A stretch of DNA of 64,000 nucleotides from Clusia tigrina (GCA_920105625.2 OV050032.1:16935856-16999855), one strand, 5' to 3'; counted from the stretch's first letter, positions 1 through 14,200 are shown. The notes: generated by a model not told the origin, from the letters alone. A program made the numbers and translations.

Positions 1-2358
1 AATGTTGATTTAGAGTAGTCAACAAGTCAACGTTGGCCACACATGGTTGCTGTTGTTGTTGTTGCTCCCACGAGGGAGTTGCAGGTGGCATAAGTTTCAT
101 ACCGCTCAGAGAAATTGAGTAATCAACGACTCCATTTTTGTTAGTATTTCTGATGCTGCTATTATTGATATAGTTGTTGTTTCCATTACTGAAGTAAGAC
201 AGCATATTCGTGTTGTACAGATCTGTTGCGAGTAGATTGTAAATTCCATTACTGGTGACGGAATTTGCCATAGCAGGCGAATTGTTACCTGGAAATTTCG
301 GTGGGTTGACATTGGTCATATTTCCTGCCGGCAAATGATGTAGAGGTGTAGTAAAGTTCCTGGGTGAACCTAGACCACCACTAGGGTTCTGCATTGCAAT
401 TGGCGAAGATGCCATATTGGTAGATGGCATAAGTGATGAAGAATGGGGATAGCTCATTGATCCGTAGGGCGCTTCGAAACGTTGAAGGATAGATGGCACA
501 GGTAAGGGCGGAGGACCAGCAGTTACCATAGCGCTAGTACTCGGAATCGGACTATGGTGAAGAGATTGTCCGAATGCATGCATTGCAGGAGTGCTATCTC
601 CGTAACCACCTAGTCCAATATGTCCAGCCGCTGTGTATCGCATAGGAGAATTGCCGGCCGCAGCGCATGAAGCTGTCTCATCACTAGACTGTAAAGCAAC
701 TAAATGTGAGTTGTGATGATTGAGGTGTGACTGAAAGTCCTTTTTGGGAAGCAAAACATTTTGACCTCCGCAACTTCCAGAGGCGCCATTTTTCGTACTT
801 TTACGATTTTTGGCACGATACCGCTCCAATTCTTCTTCAGAGTGAGCAAAAGTGCAACTAGTGCCACGTGGACAGATACGACGCAAGACTAAATCACGGC
901 ACAAGCTGATTTTATACTTAGGGTTAGCATTTCCCTGAGCCACAGTACACTCTTGCAGCTTACGGCTGCCGTGGTGCTGCACAAATTCCACCAAACCAAG
1001 TACCACTTGACGTACAGCGTCTAGGGAATAGGTTAGCTCTTGCCAAGTCGGAGGTACATTCTCTAGGGTAGGGTCAATACTGGAAAGATGCTTCAAATGC
1101 ATATGCAGTCTCGCCAGATTAGCGGGATCACCGGTGCGCTGCAAGGCGATCAGCAGTTCCTGAACCGATTGGGCGAATGACGATGGTGTCTGTAACTTAT
1201 CGCTTATACTTTGCATATGCGACTTGTGCACTGTGTCACCGTACAACAGCGAAGACCATTGATCTGGTGCAATTCTTAACCCTGCTTCCGTTGCAATCTG
1301 TACAATCTTAAAACAGACGTGAGTAGGTGGAAATTAATAGATAGAAATAGGAACGGAACAATAAAAGTAGTGCAAAGTTAGTGTACCATAGAATTCGAAA
1401 CTGTTGTTCTTTGTATTTACCTGGGCGTCATGTTCTCGGCGCAAAGCATCATAGGTGCGGAACTCGTCTTTCAATTGCATCAGTGATGAGTCAGCTTCAC
1501 GCTTGGATACTTTAAAGCAGCTTGCGCGGTACAGTAACTGAACTACGTGTCCAATGCTAGTCTTAGACGCCTGTGGAAAGTGTGGTTCCAACCGCTGTAC
1601 AACGAACATCACGAGTACTTTCCGCGAGAGCGCTGAACCGTCCTGTAGAGCGAGCAGCACTAATTTTAGCACTTCCTCTTGCATGGCGGGCCCAAGAAAT
1701 TGACAGCCACGAGATCGTACTGCGGCCCATAAATTCGAACTGAGTTGTTGCGAATTCTGATGCTGCAGTATAAGCTCAGTAACTGTGCGCTCGCCAAGAG
1801 AGCGTGCAGCTCGCAGGGCGCGTACACGCCCCTCTTCCTCCATTAGCTGACAGTTCACTAGAGATACCAATTTGCGTTGCATTGGCCGGGATAGCATATT
1901 CCCGAAATTGCCATTGGTTAGGACAGCCTTGAGGTGCAGGGCCAAGTCTTCGATACATTTTTTCCCCAATTTGTAGCACCTCAGGTCTTCAGGGTTAAGA
2001 TTTCGTACGCTCTGGGGAGTGTGATTAACGGCAGCCGACTCCGCATCATACCCATTACTATTGCTGCTGCTTACTAATTGAAGCAGCGCAGTATTAACGG
2101 GCAGATTATTCACATCAGTAGTTATCGAGGTCTAAATGAAACAAATAAAAAATCACAAACTTCATATAACATGTTACAGGCCAAGTCGACACTCACTTGA
2201 TCAAAAGGACATTGCCGATTATGTAGTGTTGCTAGGCACAGTCGACATAGCGTGTGACCGCATCCTAGACTTATTGGTAAACGATGGTTGATTGCGAACT
2301 CATTGCAGCATATGGGACAGGAAAGAAATTCTGTCCATGAAGGCGCTTGAATGGGCAT
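1..2358 (-). CDS. roq: Roquin (RC3H) RNA-binding RING/CCCH protein, 3' end cut by the window
   Basis: Roquin proteins bind stem-loops in mRNA 3'UTRs and recruit deadenylation and decay factors in the cytoplasm. Three coding exons can be read: 2358-2197, 2131-1421 and 1306 to beyond the window start. All junctions are phase 0, with GTGAGT and GTAAAT donors and TTTAG and TTAAG acceptors. The start ATG at 2358 directly follows a CCTAG acceptor-like site, so a 5'UTR intron is likely. Residues 14-53 form a RING finger (C14, C17, C33, H35, C38, C41, C50, with D53 at the last ligand position as in the family). The central part (about 100-340) is the helical ROQ/HEPN region. A CCCH finger of spacing C-x8-C-x5-C-x3-H lies near residues 427-447. 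The remainder is a Pro/Ser/Asn-rich tail with a short Gln run. About 726 residues are visible with no stop before position 1. Exon 3 has no early ATG and was found by following splice sites. Confidence 0.93.
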
Positions 2359-4207
2359 TCTAGGAATACACAAAAACACAGTTGAAATTATTAGAATGAC
2401 ATGCTTAGATATTAACGGCCCGAAACACGGGGTGAGACAGGTGCGAAAAATCAATACATTGTTCGCTTATATTTATAATATACATATAAGGGTTCGTTTG
2501 AGCTACAAAAATTTAGGAAGACAATTTTCAAGGTTAGTAGAACAAAATTCAACAAAGTTTACTACGCACATTTAATAGATATAGTATGTTTTTATATGTC
2601 TATATTTCCGAATAAGACCTATTTGGAATCGTAGTCTACAATTAGCACAAGGAACGTACCGCTTGATAATATGTCTTATTTAATAAGGGATCATTTTGTT
2701 GGACAGCGGAGATATCAGCTTTTTCGCTCACTCGTTGAACAATCTCTTTTTGTTAATAACATGAAGGCCTGGCCTGCCTAGCTTTTGTGCCTATAACTGC
2801 TTCATAGTTTATTTGGCAAATGTAGCAATCAGGAAACAATTTCTTATCATAACACCCACAACCGAAACTACTCTTTCTCCAAGTTATACATTTGGCTGAA
2901 CCGACGCAAGCACTCTGCAGGAAATATACCAAATCACCATTAATGTAGTATGAGTGTAGGGGATAAAAATCGGCTACAGTCTAAGTAAATTTATCGATAG
3001 AAATAACCATGTTAAAGCGAAAATTCGCAATATTACAGTTCCAAAACAGATCAGAAATAGGTTCTAGATATGTCGCCATATTGTAGCTGAGGTAATTCGC
3101 TTTACTGTTGTGCCTTTAAATCTACTTACTCCAACGCAAATGAGCAATCATAAAAAAATAGCTCGACAGGGCCAAACGAAGAGCACCGAGAGTCATGTTT
3201 TGCAGTGAAAATATCTCTAACCATATAAAAAAATTAAATAAAATTGAATTTTATAAAACACAAAAAAATTGGTTAACGGGAAATAAAAAAATTGATTTGT
3301 TTGTCTTTCCGTTGAAGAAGACACGTATGGAACAAACTGCAATTGAGAGTGCAACTATTAAGGGGAAAGCCAATACTCTCTGAGCAGTGTAAATGCTGAA
3401 CAAAGAAGGAACGCCAGCGAACTGATTGTGAAATACATACGCACTTATGCACATTTGATCTACAAGCCTTAATTGAGCGAATTAATTTTCTTGTTGTTAA
3501 CAAAACCAGTTTTTTCAGTTGAAAAACTTTAATAAATTATCGAATTTGCTTTGCTGAAGGAAATTTTAACGTTTTTCTAACTTGAATTGCCTTTTTTTGT
3601 AAATATAATCTTGTGTATGTACTCTTATATATAATGTTTGAAAAATAATTACACTCGCGCCTTGTAATGCGCACATATTGCCCAACGAATACTAAAAGCA
3701 AAAACAAATTTACCACAGAGAAGTAGCAAATCAGTGCCAACGTCAGCATTGGTGACGAGATGGGAGATGTGATAATGCACATGACAGCTATTCAAAAAAG
3801 ATTACGGCTCCCAGGTAGCCATGGGCTTGGCTTGTCAGTGGGGGTTTAACACCCACTCAAAAAAAAGCGCCCTGCAGTAATCAAATGTCCTTTCTATTCA
3901 CTCCTGTAGTCATATTGCGGAGAATCCATATTGTAGAGGAGATTATATATCCCCCTCCCTCCCTTAATGAATTTCTATTACTCTTGTCAATATAACATAG
4001 GAATGGCTGAGGTTCCACTTCATTACAAGGAGTGCACAAACAGCTGCTACCACCTCCACGCTCTTCACTTCTCCCAACCCGTTCCTAACGCTTAGCAAGT
4101 GAGTAGCAATTATGTATACTGAATATTTCTGTTTTGAGTACGTAAGCAGAGCAAGCTATAACAACAAAGAAGAAATTGTTGCTCGACTCGTCGTCGGCGA
4201 CGATGCC

Positions 4208-4226
4208 GACGTTGTTCAACAACGTC
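4208..4226. repeat. 19-bp palindrome
   Basis: GACGTTGTT and AACAACGTC are perfect inverted arms of 9 bp around one central C. It lies about 1.85 kb upstream of the roquin start codon. It could be a protein binding site or chance. Confidence 0.5.
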
Positions 4227-6194
4227 AATTTCAACAGATTTTCTGTAGCTGCTGCTGAAAATGTTTATACACATATGGCCGTACCACGGACGGCCAATTC
4301 ACGGACACAATTTTTATTCGCTGCATATGTAGACTATTAATAAAATAAATTCAAAACGAAAATGCGTGGGCACATCCCAAAGCCCCTTGCTCACCTAATC
4401 TGAAAATTGTTACAAAATTTGACCCTCCCTCGCACTTGAAAAACATAACTAAATACAATAGCCAATCGATCAACATCCCAAGTGCAGCTTTCAGTTTAGT
4501 TGCGAAATACCGAAAACTCTGCAAATAGTCGCACTTTACCGAAGGTGCCACTCATTCCTACCACTCCGATGAATTTATGGACGACAAGTACAATGTCCAT
4601 GGACCACAGGTCAAGCAAATTTTATTAAGTTAAATTATTTTCTTGAATTTTCTACTCATAAATTAGAGAAAAGTTTTCACTTTTTTATACGCACCTTCAG
4701 AATGAACATATTACTCTTTTACTCCAAAATTTAATATAAATGCAGGATTCAATCCAATTCTCGTGAACGACACATACAATTTATCCTTCCAAAATAAAAA
4801 AAACCAAAAATTTTTACAAAAAAAATAATTACAAATTTATTTTCACGACAATCATATATATTTTTTCGTAAAGCGAATGAAAAGTCAAAACGTCTGATGA
4901 TACGAATAGACTACGACTAAAAACTACGTTTATTTCATTGTAGAGTTTGTCGTTACGTTCAGAGTTGCTACTTTATGGCCTACACTACTGCTACTGATGC
5001 TTCATTACTCTTATACGATTTACAGTCGCAACAAACATGTCGAATATGGTTCTAAATCTATTAACGAATTAAATACATGTAAATATTAAAAAAAGCCAAC
5101 TTGATAAACACATTTAACCAATATACCGTCGAGAGGAAAGGAAGCTTGGGAACTCATAATATCTATTGTGGAATCTAACTATAAGTATAGGGAGGTATTT
5201 ATATGGACGTAGCAGTCCTTCAGGAGGACACGGATGGTTTTCATCCTAGAACTTTTTTTTAATAATAAAGGCAACACAAAATATTAGAGATACATTTCTT
5301 ATCACCAACATAACACCATTGAGTAATACTTTAATAAATTGAGTAATACTTTATAATATTTAATAATTAATATTTTAATAAAAACAAAAGCATTTCCCAA
5401 TTTCTAATCTTCTCTAAATCATAAATATTTAAAAATAAGAGTATTTTTATATACTTAAAAGAATATTTAATTATTTGTTCAGTGGTTTGTGGCAATGAAT
5501 GCAGCAACTGAGGAGATTGACTAATACAAAAGAGGGAATTTTTCAAGATAAAAATATCACTACTAAACTACTATGGGACAAACAAAAATTCACTTGAAAT
5601 TTGTCAGCAAAGTTTAATTTAATACAAAAATTCCGCAAGTTTTTCTTTTACTGCTAAATCAATCATCACTTCAGCTTTCAATTCACAACTGAACTATTTT
5701 TTATCCCTAAGTAGCACTTTTATAGCAGAGCTCTGCTTTCCAGAATGTTCCACAGAATCAAGAGTATTGTCCATCAGAGAAAACAAACAAAAAACACAAG
5801 AGAAAGATACATCATCACTAATCACATAGAACAACAGCATGGCAGATATAAAAACAGCATCAGAATCGACTGCTCTAAATCTATTTTGAATTTAACTTTT
5901 ATAATCGCATATTCCATGAACCCTGAAATGGCCAGAATACAATTCAGATGGAAATTTGAATTGAATTCTGACATATCCCTCTATTTTTGACCTCACCTTT
6001 AAGTAATAAATTCGGTTGCAGCCTTAACAGAAACATATAAAATAACATTTACAAAATCATTATAACTGACTTCATATTAGACTAAAACCTTAGGAGATAC
6101 CCTTTATACTTACATGTGTGTGCGAGTTGGACCGAGGCGATGTATATTACTACCAAATACTATTTATATTAGAATCATAGCTAGGATAATTTTC

Positions 6195-6970
6195 AGTGGT
6201 GTACCCAGAGTTAACTATATGGGATGGAGGCGTGGACCGAGCCCATATCTTGTGTATGGCTTTCCAGCGTAAATATACTTATTCACATAAAATTTCGTCC
6301 ACAAACAAAATGTAATAATTGTAAGCCTGGCTCTCAAAATGGCCCACCCATTTTTTGTTTGGTATTTCATACTAGCACTGAACCATCGTGTGAAATTTCG
6401 TTGATGAATCTTGGTTAATTATGGGAATGGCAGTAGTAATAATCTGCCTATATTTTGCATGCGCTCTTGTATGGACCTAATGTACATTGGTAATATGAAT
6501 TTATTAATACATCATAATTAGCTACATAGCTAATTTTTTTTTCAAGGTAATTTTACATGGGGTACCCAGAGATAATTATAAGGGAGGGTGACGCGGTCTT
6601 TATCTGATCGAGCCTATTCCTTGCATTTATAATGTTCACATATTTCTTTACACAAAATTTCCTCTATAAATCTATTATAGATCCTAAGTTATTAATGTGT
6701 TAATAGCAGACGTGGCAGTAAATATATACCGTCCACGTTTTTCAGAGTGTATAGTAGATCCCACATCTACATAACTGTCAAATTGCCTCACTATACCAAG
6801 AATTGGACCGTAGTTATAAACATTTTACAAAATTTGCCTACAGCTAGATGGATATATGGGAGGTAGGCGTGGTCTTTGTCCAAATGGGTTCATATAGTTA
6901 TCTGCTTCTCTCTTAAGGTCCAGCCTATACATTTGCAAAATTTCATTAAGATACCTCTAACGGTATGGAA
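6195..6970. repeat. Three diverged direct repeats
   Basis: Blocks starting near 6198, 6555 and 6845 share a core of the type GTACCCAGAG, TATATGGGA, GGCGTGG(A/T)C, followed 60-100 bp later by AAAATTTC. They look like degraded copies of one dispersed repeat in the same orientation. No coding sequence is visible in them. Confidence 0.45.
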
Positions 6971-9324
6971 CAAAATCAAAATCACTTCCAAACAAAATAA
7001 CACTGTAGGTGAAGATTGATTACGAGCAATATTGAATTTAAATACATTTAAAATGTTGATTAGCCTGTTATTTCAGTAATAAGCAACATATTTAACATGT
7101 GTTCATTTAGCTAAATCAAGAAAGAGTAGTATTAATACATAATACAATTTCCACCCTGAGGTTAACGTAAAACGCAACAGATAACGTCGTGTTACTGTTG
7201 TTAAATCAAGGATGCCACGTATTTTTGTAGATATAGAGACAAAATTTCGTCAAGGACTCTCCTACCATGGAGAATTTTCTGGGAAAATTTTGTGTAAGGA
7301 GCAAGAGGATTAGAGAGAAGAGTACGGAATTTTTTCTCCACCCCTTGCAGATCGAATGTTGGTTTCATAGCAAATGGGGTAGAGCAAACTATGACTAAGC
7401 GAAATTGTTTTTAGTCGAAAAGGATAGACAGAGACAAATATGGAACAAATTTGAATGCTACGAGTTGGAAAAATTTCTAGTTAAGGGGACGTTGGACGGT
7501 CAATCATTTGACGTCAATCATGTAGATGTATTAGTGAAATATGTGTGTATGCGTCGCATGGACACCGATTGATGGAAAATCAAAGCTTTTTGATTTTTCT
7601 TGCGAATCAGAAAAGAAAAGACAGAAGCAGAAACAGTCCCATTATTGCTCATTCGAATTCGTACGCCATACAGTAAACAGGCCAGCTGTGACGATGTTTT
7701 CGTTTCGGCGAGAGCATTGATATTCGATTTGTTTTTTTTAAAGCATATGTTTCATTCAAATGTGTTTTTACTTAATTTTTTTCATTTTTATTTTTTTGAC
7801 AATACCAAGGCAATGTATGCAACACAATCATCCGTAACGCTCATGATAAGTATGTTCACCACAACAGCAGAAAGCAAACTAAAATTTGATGTCAATCGAT
7901 TGAAGAGTGTAAGGGCTAGTGTCAAATACACGTGCATGGAATTTTACGTAAAATGATTGACCGCCTAAGGTCCGCTTTACTTGGAGTAATAAATTACAAT
8001 TCCAATTCCCTGCAATTGGAATGTAATGGAAAAATCTACAAGGCTAAATTGATGAGTATCTATACTCTGATACTCTGTATTGCACACTATTAACTACACA
8101 ATTAAATTACCAGACATTACATTTCCCTGTCCCAGTCCCTGTTTTATGACCATTTTCTTAAATATTGTCAAGACAATTACTTTCTATATAATACTTGATT
8201 CTGCCAAGTAATATAAAAATCTTTCATATATTATTTAACTTTGATTGAAATGGTTTAAATTAACAAGTTCAATTCACTAAAATAGTATCCAAAATTTTAC
8301 TTTCCTCCTATCATTGCTGTCGAACTGAACAGTTAAGCCGAAATTGATTTTGGCTGATTTCGACAGTTTACATTAGTGCGCAAGAGATCGACTGATTGAT
8401 CACTCCTTATATGTTTCTCATAATATGAACGAAAACATAACAAGTGACTTGTGTAGAAATAGGGAGAATGAGGCAGTTAGAACACGATATGTCGAATGTT
8501 CTAGATATTACTTGTCAACACTGAAATTACTATTTCGAGAAATGTACAATTACCACAGCAAAAATATTGGAACACCAATCTTCAGTTCAATAGATGTTTT
8601 GGTGTCCTTCCAGAAAATGGTTTCGTCAGATACTATAAAACGCACATATTCCGGCAGCAAGTTACACTGACCAATAATAATATACCTGTACGCGTTACGC
8701 CACCTTTTGAGTATTAAAAAAATATGCTCAGATCCAATTTACTCTCCAAAGTGTATGTGGAATATCGAAAAAAAAAGCTGCATGCAACAACAAGGAATTA
8801 GTTGATCCCGGGCAATATAATTAGGTAAAAAAATATATACTTTTGGCTTCCCGAATATTTCATCATATATTTCATATATACGAGTATTTATGCATGGGAT
8901 GATGTACTATTCCTCGGGAGTCTTTATTCTATAATAGGGCTGAATATATGAGCAATATTTTTAATAAAATTAATATTAAATACTAACTTACTAAAAAAAA
9001 TTACGTTCATCACTTCAAATAATTACTAGTATAGAAAATCTTTTTTAAAGAAATCTTACTACACAATTTTATTAGTAAATTCTTCAGGCTGAACAAACTC
9101 CTATCAAGATATACAGTAAAAATATTAAAATCTCAAATTGTATAAGTCTATATAATATTCAACGAAAATGTTCTAATAAAAATTATTTAAATATAAATCT
9201 TGTCACATACCGAAACATTATGCAAGAATAAAATTTTTTTAACAAATGGCAATTTGGATAATCTTTTATCATCATTGTTTTAGTTTTAATGTATCGATAT
9301 TTAAAAATTTAATTTGTTTGAATG

Positions 9325-9326
9325 CT

Positions 9327-9353
<27 letters not shown>
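9325..9353. repeat. (TG)n microsatellite
   Basis: An almost pure TG run of about 28 bp, directly beside the inverted repeat at 9390-9505. Confidence 0.9.
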
Positions 9354-9357
<4 letters not shown>

Positions 9358-9389
9358 AAGATCCCAATGGGAGCCAATTACGCACTTGA

Positions 9390-9505
9390 GGTAGAGTTCC
9401 AATACATGCACACTCGCGTTGATATATTTGCTTCCTTAGCCCTCAATTTTGGGCCTGTGTAGCGCTTTGATTCGAGCGCACGCACCCATGTATTGGAATT
9501 CTACC
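9390..9505. repeat. Inverted repeat, 19-bp arms
   Basis: Left arm 9390-9408 (GGTAGAGTTCCAATACATG) and right arm 9487-9505 pair at 18 of 19 positions around a spacer of about 78 bp. A short, weaker match continues inward. It may be a small hairpin or a remnant of a short transposon end. Confidence 0.6.
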
Positions 9506-9838
9506 TTTAAAGTCAGAATACTACTTATATATCAACTTTATACATATAACAAAAGCCAACAGCTTAGAATTAGTTCTAGTTTTGTGGATTGTGTTGTGGA
9601 GAACTTACAACGCTAATAAATACATTTACACAAAGAATAAAAAATTTCTTCAATCCAGGCCAGTTAAGTAACTCCAGCAAATGCATATTATGCAGATTTC
9701 ACAACTGTGCATATAAATTAACAATTACTCCGATTTCTCCTTTTGATGTTTGTTGCTGCGCGTCAATTCATGTTCATTCCTCGTTTTCGTTTTTATTTTT
9801 AATTCATTTCGTTTCGTCAACAAAATACGGTTGAATTC

Positions 9839-9844
9839 TTTATT
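9839..9844 (-). terminator. Candidate poly(A) signal of the Agpat gene
   Basis: AATAAA on the minus strand, 37 nt after the Agpat stop codon. Confidence 0.4.
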
Positions 9845-9880
9845 ATTTTCTTTGTTTGCCTGAAAACGTGTGCGTTTAGT

Positions 9881-11246
9881 TTAGTTTGCTTTTAGCTTTG
9901 CGCCGGCACCGTAACTTGAGCCTTCACTGATTTTCGACATCCCAATCGCCTTCACCATCAGTATGTAAACTAAAATGAAATACGTTATTGAAGTGGTAGA
10001 ATGTAGAAATGAAAGAAGAGTGATCAGCACTTACATGTCAGCAAGATGACAACTGCGACAGACAGACTAATCCAGTTATGCATCAATACCGAAGATATAA
10101 GGTAGTACAAGATCAGAGAAATAGATAAAAACGCCCACACAGCGAAATTGATGAGGTTGCAAAGGCGAGGTTCATAGTACTTGTATGGAGTCTCCTTCAT
10201 GCCGGATGTTTCAAAGAAACTTCCCGTCGTGTGGAAACTGTCGATAATGCGATCCTTCTCCTGAAACAGATTGTGCAACCATTGAGCGGCTTCTTCCTCG
10301 TCTTCGGGCACTCTTTCGAGAGGAATGCGACGTACTAACATGTAGCCCTCAACGGATTCACCATTCAAAAGGCTCGAGATTGTGGGAGCGACCTGTTGAA
10401 ATCAATGAAAGAAACTGCAATTAACTACAAGACTCTAAACGCTATAGTAGCGGAGCGTACAGGTGCATCCTTTTTAAATGCCAAATTAATGTCGTAAATA
10501 GCGGGGCATCTCCCGCGTAAGCTGGATAAACTGGCAGTAAAACCTTTTGTGCGAGGAATTAAATGGTGCTTCAGGACTTGCATGCCGCGCTCTTGAGCGA
10601 ATTTAACAGAAGCTTCGTGTTTCTTGGGCGTAAATCTTGTACCTTCAGCATTGAGCAGCAGCCACGTCGGATCTGGATAGTCATAAATCTCCTTCAGCTG
10701 GTCCGATATTATACTCTTGTCTTTAGTGTACGAACGCTCCAGGAATACAAATTCGGCGAACTTCCATGCCCAGCCAATAATAGGCACATACGCAATGACT
10801 TTCTTCGCATAGGCTTTGCAGTTGCCCAACACGCCCACCTTCTCAGTGAACATCCAACCTGCCAACCAGTCAATCTCATAGGTGTGATTCATTATCAGCA
10901 ACACATGCTCCTTGCCGGCATAGTTTTTCTCATCGTCGGCGTCCATATAGACGCGCACCTTGCTATTCGAATACCAGTCGCTGAGAAAAATTAGCTCTAT
11001 AAAATGGATAATGAACTCCTGAACATGTGGTATTAATATTATATATATATATATATATAACTCACGTGAATAGAGCGAGTAGCACAAATAATACATAATT
11101 CGCCGAAAGAGCTTCTTATTAATCGGCTTCAGCCCTAAATGAAGTATTAACTGAACTAGGTTAATGCATAGGCCCGATGTAAAGAATGTTATCGCTATGC
11201 ATAGGTGAATCAATCTGGATTTTTTCAACTGCTTCAACGAAACCAT
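9881..11246 (-). CDS. 1-acyl-sn-glycerol-3-phosphate acyltransferase (AGPAT3/4/5 type)
   Basis: Transfers an acyl chain to lysophosphatidic acid to make phosphatidic acid in phospholipid and triglyceride synthesis, in the ER membrane. Four coding exons: 11246-11066, 10996-10461, 10392-10035 and 9969-9881, giving 387 residues, close to the usual family length. Introns are 69, 68 and 65 nt. The TATAG acceptor at 10997 was preferred to a CAG 22 nt upstream, because only it restores the family sequence at the join. Motif I NHTYEID (N97-D103) has the catalytic His/Asp pair, VPIIGW lies near 131-136, and motif III EGTR is at 178-181. Hydrophobic segments near residues 12-40 and about 310-350 should anchor it. 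It resembles Drosophila Agpat3 and Agpat4 equally, as far as I can judge by eye, so no symbol is given. The tail KISEGSSYG is also family-like. Confidence 0.93.
11041..11059. repeat. (AT)n run inside an Agpat intron
   Basis: A run of about 19 bp of alternating A and T between donor and branch region of the first coding intron. Length variation here would change a 69-nt intron noticeably. Confidence 0.8.
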
Positions 11247-14200
11247 TGTGAACTTTTGGTGATTCGATGAATCTAGAAAAGAAATTAAATACGCATTCAC
11301 TTTGAAATAATTCATTCAAATAATCTCGCCCTTCTCGGACACAGTCAATGAAACTTTACAGGAATTCTTTCAAATTTAATAGAAATTTGCTACTTTAGAG
11401 AGTAAACGGGTCAATTGCCTCAGAGCGCTTTCGAGATGCATCCCCACCCCCAGACAAAGCCCACAAAAACGTTACGAGACTTTAATTGAAATTCAGCTCG
11501 GTATCAGTGAGTTGAATTTTTGAATTCATTATTTGCTCTATTTAAATTTTGTCCAATTTTATATGGAATCAAAAAGGTTCAATTCATGCATAATTCGCAA
11601 ATATAAATTCGCAGTCGTTTACGTAATTTCACAACTCAATACTTTTAGTCACTTTTCACACAGTATCACTTCAAACGGAATAAAAGACTAACTAATTTGT
11701 TAAATTTATTGCAATTTTACTTGTGAAAATCGTTCAATTGCGTTCATGGATAAAATAAAAGAAAACTGTTACCAATGTCGTTCGATAAAAACACAAGGCA
11801 ATATACTCATTAAAGCGAGTACAATACACTGATAGCCGCCAGTTCTATAAACTCAACAGTCGAATTAAAAATGTATGATGGAGCAAAAGCAGCAGCAGCA
11901 GTAATCATTTATGAAGCCAGTCCGTTATAGCCATATAGCCTGCATGATTGTCAAAATCTTATCAAACGCGTATGTGTGTGAGGCTATTCGCAAGCGAAAG
12001 TGCATGTACGTACGTGTACAACGGTGTCTTTACATACATACCAGCAGTACAGTATGTATACAAATACGCCGTTGTTACTTGGACAGGTCAGCCCAAGCAC
12101 AGCACTTCGAGGCAACTATGAAATGCACCCGCCTTCGCTAGTGTTCATTTCGGTCGTCTCTAACGCAAATGTCAAATGGTACAAAGTACACTCATATTGA
12201 ATTAAACGCCGATAAGATATGTAAAGTAACGAATTAAATGGGGGGCAATATCCGTAGAGGTGTGACAATTAAATTGCAAGAAATAAATTAATAACATACT
12301 TAATGTATAAATTTGTGAAGTTATTATTGCCACAAGTACTTTGCCTTAATTCGATACAATTCAATTCGATGCAATCTAAAACAATTTAATCGTTGTGTTC
12401 ATAGCTGCTGATTACACTTCCACAAGTGTGCGCACCCATTCGTGTTGTTACGCTTGGCCACTTATGCAATTATACACGTAGTAACACACATACACAGACA
12501 GTGTATTTAAGCGTGTAAAATATGCCAGTTTAAGCGCTAGATTTGGATGCATTTGATTTTGTTAGGGACAATTGTAATGTAACTACAAGCTACAAAATGT
12601 ACTACGACAGCAGACTGAAAGCTGCGCAGATTGAGAGGCCATATTATAATTGAAGAAGCAGCACAGTATATTTTGCAGTAAAGTTATTAGTATTATTATT
12701 ATAGTTATATTAATGACTGGAATTAATTCAATACTTTTATATGTGGACTCACTCAATAGTGAATCAATATACTTAACCAACTCCATACATACATACATAC
12801 ATATGTACTCGTATATGGAATTGCCTTCATATTTAATTTACAACTCGTTGCACTAAGGCTAAGGCTAATGTGAGCTATCAAGGTCAGCACACTATATCGT
12901 ATCAGAATTGCTGATTACATTTTGCGACACATAACTTGCACTATTAGAGTGAGCTTTATTGTGTGGAAATATGTAAATTTGTGATATGCAAAATCATTGC
13001 AATGTGCTGTTGCATAATTTTCACATTACGTACTCCGTATTTTGTTGTTTTTGGCAAAATACCTACTATTCTCTTCAGTGTAGAGCACAAATACAAATAA
13101 CATTGTAAACAAACTGTTATAATTGATTTTTTATTTTAATACAGTTCTGACTCGCTTATTCGGAAATATTCTAAGCCTTCAATAATGCTGATTTTCCTAG
13201 TGGGGTCAGCTCATAAGTTCAATTTCAAGGCATGCGTCATTGCGCTTAAGAACAAAGCTCCCTCCGAGTAAGAACTACATTTCATATGCATAAAATAATA
13301 AAGTACGGAAATGAACTCATACGTGACAACTATTTCCCGAGTCAAATCAATTTAATTGAAAAGGTCAATTTGGCACATAATATAAAGACATAAATATAGC
13401 CCCCTTCGTTCAGTAAAGTTATATTTTTTTTTCTTATCACAAGTAAAAGTAAACCCAAACATGTACATATGTATGTAAGTATGTCTATCAATGCAATCAA
13501 TTGCACTCACTTCAAGTTGAGAGACTTGCGCACGCACTCGATCTAGAACTTCTATGCAATAACTCACTGCACTCTCGATTACGACATACATATGTATGTA
13601 TGTATGCACGTACATATATGTGAAATATAACACCTGGAATGTACTGTGGATTTTTACGTCTGTATAAGGAATTGCGAATTATGAATCATAAAAAGCTAAT
13701 ACAGCAGGTTCGTAGCATTCTAGTTGTTTGCAAATTTATATCCTGTGCTACATTGCTAGCATTTAACACGCGCCCATTTGTTTTCCACTTTACTCACTTA
13801 TAATCTTATTTACTATGTGCGTTAAAATCTATAAATAAGAGGAAGGGAAGCTGCAAAGGCTTGATTTTCATACTCTTATCAGAGAAGTGTCAATTTGAGG
13901 TCGTCAGTGGTGGTTTTGCGGGCAAAATATTTTGCATGTGGCAGACTGTCATTTCTGCGATTACAAATGTGAATGCAAATATACATACATACATTATATA
14001 TGTAAAAGTAATAATTGTATGTGTACATAACTACATTTTCTTCGAATCACTATAGGCATATATACTTGTATTGACATATTCATATATGTATGTATATTTA
14101 AGTTAATCAATCTCTTTTACTTACCAACTTGACACAATTCTGTCAATGCGGATTCTGTGGAGCCCGTGCGGAATTCGTTTTGTTTTTGGTTGGTCGATGG

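Larger units (their letters stand above)
2359..9880. other. Intergenic/5' region between roquin and Agpat
   Basis: AT-rich DNA without a convincing gene. It probably holds the roquin promoter and 5'UTR exon(s), but I cannot place them. Visible structure: a 19-bp palindrome (4208-4226), three diverged direct repeats (about 6195-6970), a (TG)n run (9325-9353) and a 19-bp inverted repeat (9390-9505). The short open frames here have no domain or splice support. Confidence 0.5.

Noticed and set aside
10563..10994. 143-codon plus-strand frame
   Set aside because: Antisense to Agpat exon 2, which has catalytic motifs and confirmed splice joins.
11019..11065. A 47-nt Agpat intron using the first CAG acceptor
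   Set aside because: It shifts the frame; the TATAG acceptor at 10997 restores the conserved family sequence.
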